64,000 bases of DNA from Carthagonibacter sp032251515 (GTDB lineage: Bacteria; Gemmatimonadota; Gemmatimonadetes; Palauibacterales; Palauibacteraceae): NCBI GenBank assembly GCA_032251515.1, contig JAVVDU010000004.1:1-64000 (forward strand). Direction: 5' to 3'. The notes beneath the pieces were generated by a model. The model saw only the letters and a list, made by a program, of their open reading frames with translations. It was not told where the DNA came from and ran no database searches. Within the stretch, counting starts at the first letter, position 1; the number at the start of each line of letters is the position of its first letter. Shown here piece after piece: positions 49,271-57,278 of this stretch. Position numbers and translations under genes: made by a program.

Positions 49271-50842
49271 GTGAGACGGTCCCTTCACATGCGCCGCAGC
49301 GCGGCGATCCTCGTACCGGCCGCCCTCGCGGGCCTGGCCGGCCTCGCGTCCACCGCCCCGGCCGCCGCCCAGGTCGTCGCGGAGCCGGTCGACCTGGCGG
49401 TCACGGCGGAGATCCGGGCGGAGGGCCTCGAGCGCTCGGGCCTGGATGCCCTGGCGCACGAACTGACCGACCGGATCGGGCCCCGGCTGACGGGCTCGAG
49501 CGGCATGCGGCGGGCCAACGACTGGACGGCCGGGACGTTCCGCGACTGGGGACTCACGAACGTCGTCGTCGAGCCGTGGGGCGAGTTCGGGCGGGGCTGG
49601 GAGGAGGTCTCCTTCGCGGGGCGCATGGTGAAGCCGTACGCCCAGCCTCTGCACGCGCGGGCCGTGGCGTGGACGGACGGCACCGGCGGTCCCGTCCGCG
49701 GGCCGGTCGTGGTCCTCGCGTCGGAGGACCCGGACGCGCTGGCCGAGGAGATCGCGCGGCGGGCCGACGAGATCCGGGGCGCGTTCGTGCTCGCCGGCCC
49801 GCCGCCCGCCGCGGAGCCCGACTTCGATCCCGCTCCGCTGCGGCAGCCGCTGGAGGAGCTGCTCGCGCCCCCGGCGCCGCCGGCCGGCCGTCCCGATGCA
49901 GCCGACCGCGAGCGGCGGATCGCGGAGTTTCGGGCGCGGCGGGCGGCCCGCGCGCGCGCCGACTCCCTGCTGGACGCGGCCGGCGCGGCCGTCCGCCTCG
50001 TTTCCTCGTCGCGCTCCTACCAGCTCATCCGGGGCGGCGGCGACATGCGGGGGCGCGATCCGGAGCGGCCGGTTCCGGGCCCCACCCTCGTGGTCTCCCG
50101 CGAGGACTACGGGCGCATGTGGAGGCTCGTCACGGAAGGCACGCCGGTCGAGCTGGAGGTGGACGTCCGCAACCGGTTCCTGGACGACGATCTCCAGGGG
50201 TACAACACGCTCGCCGACCTGCCGGGCGGGGAGCGCGCCGACGAGCTCGTGATGATCGGCGGTCACCTGGACTCGTGGCACTACGGGACGGGCGCCACGG
50301 ACAACGCGGCCGGGTCGATCGTCATGATGGAGGCGATGCGGATCCTCGCCTCGCTGGACCGGACGCCGCGCCGCACGATCCGCATCGGGCTGTGGGGCGG
50401 CGAGGAACAGGGACTGCTGGGCTCGCGCGGCTGGGTCGCCGCCCACCCGGAGCTGCACGACAGGATCTCCGCCTACCTGAACCTGGACAACGGGACCGGC
50501 CGCATCCGCGGGATCTGGAGCCAGTCGAACGAGCGGGTGGTGCCCATCTTCGAACAGATCCTGTGGCCGTTCCGCGACCTGGGGGTCGTGGCGGTGAAGC
50601 ACGGCGACACGGGGGGCACGGATCACCTCGCGTTCGACGCGGCGGGCATTCCCGGGTTCAACTTCATCCAGGACCCGATCGAGTACGGCACCCGCACCCA
50701 CCACACCGCGGCGGACACGCACGAACGCCTCCTGCTGGACGACCTGCGGCAGGCGGCCGTGGTCGTGGCCGCCACCGCGTGGCACCTGGCGAACCGGGAG
50801 GAGATGGTGCCCCGCAAGCCCGCCGGGGCGGACGGCGACTAG
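49271..50842 (+). CDS. Secreted M28-family metallopeptidase
   Basis: This is a predicted secreted zinc aminopeptidase or carboxypeptidase of 523 residues. The signal peptide ends near APAAAQ (about 35). The M28 domain carries its zinc ligands in GGHLDSWHYGTGATDN (His and Asp), GGEEQGLLGSRGW (Glu pair), NLDNGTG and THHTAADTH. All five look present, so activity is likely. A PA-like inserted region precedes it. GTG 49271 has GGAGGA a few bases upstream. It follows the S8 protease by 83 bases, and the two may together degrade external protein, with the Oar-like receptor a possible importer of products (inference). Its stop is shared with the opposite gene in a CTAG. Confidence 0.9.
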   Translation: MRRSLHMRRSAAILVPAALAGLAGLASTAPAAAQVVAEPVDLAVTAEIRAEGLERSGLDALAHELTDRIGPRLTGSSGMRRANDWTAGTFRDWGLTNVVVEPWGEFGRGWEEVSFAGRMVKPYAQPLHARAVAWTDGTGGPVRGPVVVLASEDPDALAEEIARRADEIRGAFVLAGPPPAAEPDFDPAPLRQPLEELLAPPAPPAGRPDAADRERRIAEFRARRAARARADSLLDAAGAAVRLVSSSRSYQLIRGGGDMRGRDPERPVPGPTLVVSREDYGRMWRLVTEGTPVELEVDVRNRFLDDDLQGYNTLADLPGGERADELVMIGGHLDSWHYGTGATDNAAGSIVMMEAMRILASLDRTPRRTIRIGLWGGEEQGLLGSRGWVAAHPELHDRISAYLNLDNGTGRIRGIWSQSNERVVPIFEQILWPFRDLGVVAVKHGDTGGTDHLAFDAAGIPGFNFIQDPIEYGTRTHHTAADTHERLLLDDLRQAAVVVAATAWHLANREEMVPRKPAGADGD

Positions 50843-52644
50843 GAGCCCGTCCCGCCGTCCGCCGTCCCGCCGTCCGCCGCCCCGCCCCGGTCGCGCAGGC
50901 GGCCGACCAGGGCGGCGTCGGGCGCGACGAACACGGTCCGCACTCGCTCGGGCCGCACCGCGCCCGGCGCCGCGCCGCGGGGCTTGCGCACGTACTTGCG
51001 CCGCGTCCAGTCGACGGGCACGGTGCCGCTGGTGCGGGCGCCGCTGTGCACGGCGGCGGCCATCGCGGCCTCGGCCAGGTCGCGCTCGGGCGGGTTCTGG
51101 TCCCGTCGTCCCCAGCGCAGGATCACGTGGGCGCCGCGCTCGTGGCGCGCGTGCAGCCAGATGTCCTCCGGCGCCGAGTCGTGGAACGTAAGGGCATCGT
51201 TGCCTCGCGCCGAGCGGCCGACGCGGATCTCCAGCCCTCCGGAGGACCGCAGCCGGAGATACGGCCGGCGGTCGCCGGTGTCCTCCGGGCCGCGGCCGCG
51301 CCGGCCGCCGGGCCGGGAGCCGGGGGCGTCGGCACCCGCGAGGGCGCGGACCGCATCGGTCGGTCCCGTCCGGGCCAGCTCCTCCAGTGCCGTCTCGAGC
51401 GCCTCGACCTCCCGCGACGTCCTCGCGATGCGGCTCGGGAGCGAGGCGCGCGCCCTGTCGCGCCGCCGGGCGCGGTCGAATAAGCGTTCCGCGTTGGCGG
51501 CGCCGTCCAGCCGGGGGTCCAGCTCCACGTCCCGCTCGCGGCCCTCGAAGTCGGTCAGGCGGACCGAGGTGGCGCCGCGCGGCAGCTCCCGGAGCCGTGC
51601 CAGGAGGAGGTGGCCCGTGTCCCGCAGGGCGTCCGGGTCCGGTCCCTCCTCGAGCTCCCGACGCAGCGCCGCGCGCCGCCGCCGCGCGCCGCGCAGGTGT
51701 CGTCGGAGGCGGCGGGTCAGCGCCTCGGTCTCCTGCTCGACCCGCCGGGAGACGCCCGCGGGGCGCCCCGGCGGCGGGGCGTCCTCCGGTATCGCGACCC
51801 CGTCGCGCCGGGCCGCTTCCGCCATGGCGGCGAGGAGCGAGACCGCCGGTTCGGCGTCCGGGATCCCGAGCGCGTGGGGATAGGGTTGCCAGCCGCCGGC
51901 CACCGGCAGGAGCCAGGCCTCGGTCCGCGCCGGATCTCCGCCGCGAGCGGCCTCGCGAAGCTGTCGCCACCGGCCGATCTGGGCGTCCGGCGCCTGCACC
52001 GCGTCGCCGGGCGGGCCGAGCAGCCAGGCGGCGTTGAGCGGGCTCGTCCACGCGACGGAGCGTACCACGTCGCGGGCCCGCTCCGTCGGATCCCCGGCCG
52101 CGAGCCGGCGCGTCCACTCGGCGGCTGCGGGGTCCCGGTCCTTCCACAGGCGGTTCGAGGCCGGCATCCCGTACGGGGCGCCCTCCCGGAGCTCGCGCCC
52201 GCCTGCGGTGCGGCGCCACAGCAAGGCCCGGATCCGGCCCTCCTCGACCAGCAGCGCGTTCCACTGGTTCGTCAGCAGCTCGCACACCAGCGTAGCATCC
52301 GGCGCTTCAGCGGCCTCCCGGCGGCGCGGTGGACCGAGCGCCACCACCACGACGCGCTCGTCGTGCGGCGCCGAGACGGACCGGACCGGGCGCGCACCGC
52401 GGAGCGCGCCGCGGCCGGCGTTCCGGCCCCGGCGATTCTGCAGCGACGGAACGGGCTCCTGCCACAGCACATGGCCCGCGGTGGGGTGAAGGAGCCAGGC
52501 CAGGCGGCTTCCGTCGTCCAGGGCGAGCAGGACGGTCCGGGACTCCGGCCGGAAGTGCAGCTCCTCGAGCGTCCGGCCCGCCAGCCTCCGCGCCAGCTCG
52601 ACGGACACGGCGCCGGCCAGGACGGAATCGTATCGGATCGGCAT
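50839..52644 (-). CDS. rqcH: NFACT-family ribosome quality-control factor (RqcH/FbpA-like)
   Basis: RqcH binds stalled 50S subunits and directs alanine tailing of nascent chains. The 601-residue protein begins MPIRYDSVLAGAVSVEL, has an NFACT-N-like half, a charged coiled-coil region (about 300-420) and an NFACT-R domain (NDALTFHDSAPEDIWLHAR, GAHVILRWG, VDWTRRKYVRKPRGAAPGAV). The older name fibronectin-binding protein refers to the same family. I chose ATG 52644, which has CGGAGG nine bases upstream; 52695 is an in-frame alternative. The last residues repeat a DGGTA unit encoded by a tandem repeat. The NFACT-N half is divergent, so function is inferred mainly from NFACT-R. Confidence 0.85.
   Translation of the reverse strand: MPIRYDSVLAGAVSVELARRLAGRTLEELHFRPESRTVLLALDDGSRLAWLLHPTAGHVLWQEPVPSLQNRRGRNAGRGALRGARPVRSVSAPHDERVVVVALGPPRRREAAEAPDATLVCELLTNQWNALLVEEGRIRALLWRRTAGGRELREGAPYGMPASNRLWKDRDPAAAEWTRRLAAGDPTERARDVVRSVAWTSPLNAAWLLGPPGDAVQAPDAQIGRWRQLREAARGGDPARTEAWLLPVAGGWQPYPHALGIPDAEPAVSLLAAMAEAARRDGVAIPEDAPPPGRPAGVSRRVEQETEALTRRLRRHLRGARRRRAALRRELEEGPDPDALRDTGHLLLARLRELPRGATSVRLTDFEGRERDVELDPRLDGAANAERLFDRARRRDRARASLPSRIARTSREVEALETALEELARTGPTDAVRALAGADAPGSRPGGRRGRGPEDTGDRRPYLRLRSSGGLEIRVGRSARGNDALTFHDSAPEDIWLHARHERGAHVILRWGRRDQNPPERDLAEAAMAAAVHSGARTSGTVPVDWTRRKYVRKPRGAAPGAVRPERVRTVFVAPDAALVGRLRDRGGAADGGTADGGTGS
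50850..50879 (-). repeat. Perfect 15-bp tandem duplication at the 3' end of rqcH
   Basis: TCCCGCCGTCCGCCG occurs twice in a row at 50850-50864 and 50865-50879. It encodes the DGGTADGGT tail of the protein, and the unit length keeps frame, so copy number could vary without a frameshift. Confidence 0.8.
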
Positions 52645-52732
52645 GCAGGCCTCCGGCCGGAGTCGGATGTCCGCCGCGCGAGCGGGCCCGGTCACGGCCG
52701 GGACCGGACCGAGCCCCTACGCGGCCCCGGGC

Positions 52733-52761
52733 GTGACCGCGCGGCGGGAGCCGCATATTCT
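52733..52761 (+). promoter_or_regulatory. Possible yqeK promoter
   Basis: GTGACC (52733-52738) and TATTCT (52756-52761) are 17 bases apart, upstream of yqeK and within the divergent gap from rqcH. The -10 is good for this GC-rich sequence but the -35 is weak. Confidence 0.35.
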
Positions 52762-52843
52762 GGTCTCCGGGCCGGAAGGACAAACTGCGGCCGGGCGCGG
52801 CGGGTGCCGCGGAGACGGTCGGCTACGGAAGGCGGGCGAACGG

Positions 52844-53419
52844 GTGGCAGGCGATCTGCATCCCCTGATCGAGACGGCCGCGCGGGAGGCGAGGCTGCCG
52901 GAGTGGGCGGCCTGCGGCCCGACGCGGCGGGAGCACGCGGCGCGCGTCGCGGAGCTGCTCGACTCGTGGGCGCGCGAGCTGTCTCTGTCCGAGAGGGAGC
53001 GGCGCCGCTGGCGGGCGGCGGGGCATCTCCACGACGCGCTCAAGGACGCTCCACCCGCGGAGCTGCGCCCGATCGTGGGGCCCGGCTGGCCCGAGTCGCT
53101 GCTGCACGCGCCTGCCTGTGCGGCGCGGCTGGAGCAGGAGGGCGTGCGGGATGCCGAGCTGCTCACCGCGATCGCCCACCACTCCACTGGCCACCCGGAC
53201 TTCGAGACGCTGGGGGAGTCGCTCTACCTGGCCGACTTCCTGGAGCCCGGCCGGCCCGATCCGACGGGCGAGCGTGCCCGCCTTCGGGAGCGACTGCCGG
53301 GCGACCGGGTGGAAGTCCTGGCCCGGGTCATGGCGCTGCGCATCCACCACCTCCTGGAGCGGCGCAGGGCGATCCTGCCCGCGACCCTGGGCCTGTGGAA
53401 CCGGCTCGCGGCGTCGTGA
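52844..53419 (+). CDS. yqeK: YqeK-family HD-domain phosphohydrolase
   Basis: YqeK relatives hydrolyse diadenosine tetraphosphate symmetrically. From GTG 52844 the protein has 191 residues, the usual family length. The metal ligands are in REHAARVAELL, AGHLHDALKD (HD pair), AHHSTGHPD and YLADFLEPGR, matching YqeK. GGAAGG lies about eleven bases upstream. An open frame extends back to 52643, but that part is arginine/glycine-rich with no family resemblance. In many bacteria yqeK is followed by rsfS; here a LytR_C-domain gene overlaps its stop instead. Confidence 0.85.
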   Translation: MAGDLHPLIETAAREARLPEWAACGPTRREHAARVAELLDSWARELSLSERERRRWRAAGHLHDALKDAPPAELRPIVGPGWPESLLHAPACAARLEQEGVRDAELLTAIAHHSTGHPDFETLGESLYLADFLEPGRPDPTGERARLRERLPGDRVEVLARVMALRIHHLLERRRAILPATLGLWNRLAAS

Positions 53420-53871
53420 GGAACGCCGGACGGGCGGCCGGCCGGGCCGTCATGGCGCTCGCCGCCGCCGCGGCGCTCGTCGCCGCGCTGTGGCTGGCCC
53501 CGGGGGATGGCGAGGGAGAGCGGCAGCCCGGGCGGGAAGACGCCGCCGTGCCCGACATCCCGATGGACGTGCAGCGCCGGCGCATCCGCGTAGAGGTCCT
53601 GAACGGGGCCGGCGACGCGGGAGCGGCGGCGCGGGTCACCGAGCGGCTGCGCAGCGCCGGGTTCGACGTGAAGACGTACGGGAACGCCGCCGCGTTCGGT
53701 CACGCGGAGACCCTGGTGCTGGACCGGTCGGGCCGCGCGGACGCGGCCGCCGCCGTGGCGCGCGAGCTCGGCGGGGCCGAGCTCCGGGCCGACCTCGACT
53801 CGGCGCTGCACCTCGACGCGACGGTCGTGCTGGGCGCCGACTGGCGGGCGCGCCTGGCTACGGAGCCGTGA
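53416..53871 (+). CDS. Membrane-anchored LytR_C-domain protein
   Basis: The 151-residue protein has one N-terminal hydrophobic segment (about 13-28), a short acidic linker and a LytR/CpsA/Psr C-terminal domain (IRVEVLNGAGDAGAAARVTERLRSAGFDV and a final ATVVLGADW). It lacks the catalytic LCP domain that attaches polymers to peptidoglycan, so it is a stand-alone accessory domain of unknown job at the cell envelope. GTG 53416 overlaps the yqeK stop. It converges on rlmN with 17 bases between. Confidence 0.8.
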   Translation: MRNAGRAAGRAVMALAAAAALVAALWLAPGDGEGERQPGREDAAVPDIPMDVQRRRIRVEVLNGAGDAGAAARVTERLRSAGFDVKTYGNAAAFGHAETLVLDRSGRADAAAAVARELGGAELRADLDSALHLDATVVLGADWRARLATEP

Positions 53872-53888
53872 CGGGCGCGCCCGGCCGC

Positions 53889-54977
53889 TCAGGTCCCGCG
53901 GGCCGCGATCTCGCGCTCGAGCCGCAACTGGCCGCAGGCCGCGGCGATGTCGAGGCCGCGCGGCGTCCGCACCGCCGCAGGGATGCCCGCCGCCTCCAGC
54001 TCCGCGCGGAACGCGGCGATGGCGGTCGGGGTGCTCGTCCTCCAGTCCCGACCCGGGATGGGATTCCAGGGGATCAGGTTCACGAACACGCGGAGGCCGT
54101 CGAGGAGCGCCGCGAGACGGCGCGCCAGGCCGGGCGAGTCGTTCACGTCCCGGATCAGAGCGTACTCGATCGAGATGCGCCGCCCCCTGCGCGACTGGTA
54201 GGTCCGCATCGCCTCCACGAGCGCCGGGAGCGGATAGCGCTTCTCGACCGGCATCAGGTCGCGGCGCAGGTCTTGGTCGGGCGCGTGGAGGGACACGGCG
54301 AGGCGGAACGGCTCGGGCCGCTCGGCGAGCGCGAGGATGCCCGGGATGATGCCCACGGTCGAGACGGTGATCCGGCGGGCCCCCAGCCCGAACCCGGCGT
54401 GCAGCACCGAGAGCGACGTGAACACGGCATCCGGGTTCGCGAACGGCTCTCCCATGCCCATGTAGACGACGTTCGCGATGCCGGCTCCGTACTCCCGCAG
54501 GGCCACGCGATCCGCGTCCCGGAACTGTCCGGCGATCTCGGCCGGCCGGAGCTGCCGGCGGAACCCGAAGTCGCCGGTGGCGCAGAACCGGCAGCCGAGG
54601 GCGCACCCGGCCTGCGAGGAGAGGCACAGGGTGATCCGGTCGCCGTCCGGGATGAGAACCGACTCGACCTGCTCTCCGTCGTCGAGCCGCCACAGGTGCT
54701 TCAGCGTCCCGTCGGCGGCGCGGGCCTCGAAGGACGGCTCCGCCGCGGCGAGACGGAACCGGTCGGCGAGCGAGGTCCGGAGCTCGAGCGGCAGGTTCGT
54801 CATGTCGGCGAACGCGGTGCAGCGGTGCCCGTAGACCCACTCCAGCACCTGGCCGGTCCGCCAGGCGGGCTCGCCGAGCTCTGCCAGCGTGGCGGTGAGC
54901 ACGGCCCGCGCCGCCTCCGGCTCCAGGCCGAGCAGCTCCGGCCGCCGGGCGGTGCCGGCGCCCTCTCCGTCGCTCAT
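53889..54977 (-). CDS. rlmN: Dual-specificity 23S rRNA (A2503)/tRNA (A37) methyltransferase RlmN
   Basis: RlmN is a radical-SAM enzyme that methylates C2 of adenine in 23S rRNA and some tRNAs. From ATG 54977 the protein has 362 residues. It shows WRTGQVLEWVY near the N-terminus, QAGCALGCRFCATG with the three cluster cysteines, and VYMGMGEPFAN. ITVSTVGIIPG, SLHAPDQDLR and the C-terminal GLDIAAACGQL, holding the methyl-carrying cysteine, follow. GTG 54992 would add five residues. Neither start has a good ribosome-binding site. It is divergent from the VanZ-like gene, with about 40 bases between starts. Confidence 0.95.
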   Translation of the reverse strand: MSDGEGAGTARRPELLGLEPEAARAVLTATLAELGEPAWRTGQVLEWVYGHRCTAFADMTNLPLELRTSLADRFRLAAAEPSFEARAADGTLKHLWRLDDGEQVESVLIPDGDRITLCLSSQAGCALGCRFCATGDFGFRRQLRPAEIAGQFRDADRVALREYGAGIANVVYMGMGEPFANPDAVFTSLSVLHAGFGLGARRITVSTVGIIPGILALAERPEPFRLAVSLHAPDQDLRRDLMPVEKRYPLPALVEAMRTYQSRRGRRISIEYALIRDVNDSPGLARRLAALLDGLRVFVNLIPWNPIPGRDWRTSTPTAIAAFRAELEAAGIPAAVRTPRGLDIAAACGQLRLEREIAARGT

Positions 54978-55018
54978 CGCCGGGCCCGGCACGGGGGCGC
55001 GCCACGGGAAAGGGCAAC

Positions 55019-55438
55019 GTGAGGATCTCGCGTCCCCGGACGTCCGTCGTCGCCTGGGCGGTCCTCATCCTGGCGCTCACCAGCGTGCCGGGCGGGGCCG
55101 TTCCGGGGCCGGCGGTCCCGGGTCTCGACAAGATCGTGCACGGTCTCCTCTACTTCGTCCTCGGGCTCCTCGTCGGGCGCCCGGCTGCCGGTCCGCGGCC
55201 GGCGGACCGGGAAGGCCCCGGCTCCGCCGCTCCGCCCTCCGGCTGGCTCCTGGTCGCGACTCTCGCCATCTTCGCAGCTTCGGACGAGCTTCACCAGCGG
55301 TGGATCCCGGGCCGCGATCCCTCCCTCGCCGACTGGGCGGCGGACGTGATCGGGGCGACGGCGGGCCTGCTGGCGGCGCGCGTCGTCCGGGGGCGACGGG
55401 AGCGACGACACGGCGGGAGGGAGGACGAAGCACCTTGA
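55019..55438 (+). CDS. VanZ-like membrane protein
   Basis: The 139-residue protein has three or four hydrophobic segments and the VanZ-family residues in DKIVHGLLYFVLGLLVG and SDELHQRWIPGRDPSLADWAADVIG, the DEXHQ...R...D pattern of the family. VanZ confers low-level teicoplanin resistance in enterococci, but most chromosomal relatives have no known role, and nothing here suggests resistance. GTG 55019 has GGGAAAGGG upstream. Its TGA overlaps the TTG start of aspS, so the two are translationally linked. Confidence 0.8.
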   Translation: MRISRPRTSVVAWAVLILALTSVPGGAVPGPAVPGLDKIVHGLLYFVLGLLVGRPAAGPRPADREGPGSAAPPSGWLLVATLAIFAASDELHQRWIPGRDPSLADWAADVIGATAGLLAARVVRGRRERRHGGREDEAP

Positions 55439-57249
55439 GCGACAGCGAGATCGGAGTTCCCGGGCCGACGGCGTGGCGGGACATCGCCTGCGGGCGTCTG
55501 CGCGCTTCCGACGCCGGACGCCGGGTCCGGCTCGCCGGCTGGGTGCACCGGAGACGGGACCTGGGCGGGCTCGTGTTCCTGCACCTGCGGGACCGGACCG
55601 GCCGCGTCCAGCTCTCCATCGGTCCCGACTGGACGCCGCCGGAAGACCTCGCCCGCGTGGCGGACCTGAGCCCGGAGGACGTCCTCTCCGTCGAAGGAGA
55701 GGTGGCGCTCCGGCCGGCCGACGCGGTTCTCGCCGATCTCGCCACCGGCGAAGTGGAGGTGCGGGTGACCCGCCTCGAACGGCTCGCCGCGGCCGATCCG
55801 CTGCCCATCCTCGTCGCCGTTCCCCCGGAGGAGGCCCTCCCGTCCGAGGAACTCCGCCTGCGGCACCGGGTGCTCGACCTGCGGCGGCCGGAGATCCAGC
55901 GCAACTTCGAGGTACGGCACCGCGCCACCGCCGCGGCGCGCGCCGCCCTGTCGGCGGAGGGATTCCTCGAGATCGAGACCCCGTTCCTCACGCGGCGCAC
56001 GCCGGAGGGGGCGCGTGACTACCTGGTGCCCAGCCGCGTGCACCCGGGCGAGTTCTACGCTCTGCCGCAGTCCCCGCAGCTCTACAAGCAGCTCCTGATG
56101 GTCGCGGGCTTCGACCGCTACTTTCAGGTGGCGCGGTGCCTGCGCGACGAGGACCTGCGGGCGGACCGGCAGCCCGAGTTCACCCAGATCGACGTGGAGA
56201 TGGCCTTCGCCGGCGAGGAGGACATCTTCGGGGTGTGCGAGCGCATGCTGGCCCGAATGTACGCGGAGGCGCTGGACGAGGAGCTGCCCATCCCGTTTCC
56301 CCGCATGCCGTGGGCCGAGGCGCTGGAGGCCTACGGGACCGACAAGCCCGACCTGCGCATTCCGTGGCGGATCGAGGATTTCTCCGACGACCTGCGCGGC
56401 CTCGGGTTCGGGATCGTCGACGGGGTGCTCGCGGCCGGCGGCCGGGTGCGCGGGTTCACGGCGCGCGGCGGCGCGGAGCTCTCACGGACCCGCCTCGCCG
56501 GACTGGAGGAGCGGGCCCGGGCGCACGGGGCGAAGGGGGTCCTGTGGCTGAAGCGGCAGCCGGACGGCTGGTCGGGCCCGCCCGCCCGCTTCCTGGAGGG
56601 GACGCCGGGCGATGCGCTGGCGTCCCGGCACGACGTCCAGCCGGGCGATCTCGTCCTGCTCGTGGCGGGCCCCGACGCGGAAACCTCCCGGCCGCTGGAC
56701 GCCCTGCGGCGGGCGGCGGCGGTGGAGCTGGGGGCCGTGTCGGCCCGTGCGGCGTGGACCTGGGTGACCGACTTCCCGCTGTTCGAGGCCGACCCGGAGA
56801 CCGGCGCGCCGGTGGCCAGCCACCACCCGTTCACGATGCCGGCCGAGGCGAACCCGGAGACGATCCTCGCCGACCCGCTGTCGGTGGGATCGCGCGCCTA
56901 CGACCTGGTGCTCGACGGCACGGAGCTGGCCAGCGGCAGCATCCGCTGCCACGATCCGGCCGTGCAGAGGGCGATCCTCGGCGTCCTGGGGATGGACGCC
57001 GAGGAGATCGAGAGCCGGTTCGGCTTCCTGCTCGAGGCCTTCCGATTCGGCGTCCCGCCGCACGGCGGGTTCGCCATGGGGCTGGACAGGCTCGTCGCGA
57101 TGATGGTGGGGGTCACGTCGATCCGCGACGTCATCGCGTTTCCCAAGACCACGGCGGCCCGGGGCCTCCTCGAAGGAGCGCCTTCCCCGATCGGGGCGGA
57201 CGAGCTCGCGGAGCTGGGACTGCGGTTCCGGGACGGAGGCGGCCCGTGA
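55435..57249 (+). CDS. aspS: Aspartyl-tRNA synthetase, bacterial type
   Basis: AspRS is a class IIb synthetase. The 604-residue protein has an OB-fold anticodon domain (LAGWVHRRRDLGGLVFLHLR) and motif 2 in RCLRDEDLRADRQPEFTQ. The bacterial GAD insertion (about 290-420) and motif 3 in GFAMGLDRLVAM follow. Leucine follows RRRD in the anticodon domain; as I recall, that residue goes with discriminating AspRS and histidine with the non-discriminating form. This agrees with AsnRS being encoded at 19776. The start is TTG 55435, overlapping the VanZ-like stop, with GGGAGGGAGG about ten bases upstream. No better start is visible. Confidence 0.95.
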   Translation: MSDSEIGVPGPTAWRDIACGRLRASDAGRRVRLAGWVHRRRDLGGLVFLHLRDRTGRVQLSIGPDWTPPEDLARVADLSPEDVLSVEGEVALRPADAVLADLATGEVEVRVTRLERLAAADPLPILVAVPPEEALPSEELRLRHRVLDLRRPEIQRNFEVRHRATAAARAALSAEGFLEIETPFLTRRTPEGARDYLVPSRVHPGEFYALPQSPQLYKQLLMVAGFDRYFQVARCLRDEDLRADRQPEFTQIDVEMAFAGEEDIFGVCERMLARMYAEALDEELPIPFPRMPWAEALEAYGTDKPDLRIPWRIEDFSDDLRGLGFGIVDGVLAAGGRVRGFTARGGAELSRTRLAGLEERARAHGAKGVLWLKRQPDGWSGPPARFLEGTPGDALASRHDVQPGDLVLLVAGPDAETSRPLDALRRAAAVELGAVSARAAWTWVTDFPLFEADPETGAPVASHHPFTMPAEANPETILADPLSVGSRAYDLVLDGTELASGSIRCHDPAVQRAILGVLGMDAEEIESRFGFLLEAFRFGVPPHGGFAMGLDRLVAMMVGVTSIRDVIAFPKTTAARGLLEGAPSPIGADELAELGLRFRDGGGP

Positions 57250-57278
57250 GCGGGCGAACCCACGCGCGGCGGTCGTAG

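Noticed and set aside
50850..50879. Short tandem repeat as a possible CRISPR array
   Set aside because: There are only two adjacent 15-bp units without spacers, inside the rqcH coding frame, and no cas genes are nearby.
53872..53883. 12-bp palindrome CGGGCGCGCCCG between the LytR_C gene and rlmN
   Set aside because: It is made only of G and C, has no loop or T-run and is expected by chance in this DNA, so I did not call it a terminator.
55019..55438. VanZ-like gene as a glycopeptide-resistance determinant
   Set aside because: No vanA, vanH, vanX or vanRS genes are nearby, and chromosomal VanZ-like genes are widespread without such a role.
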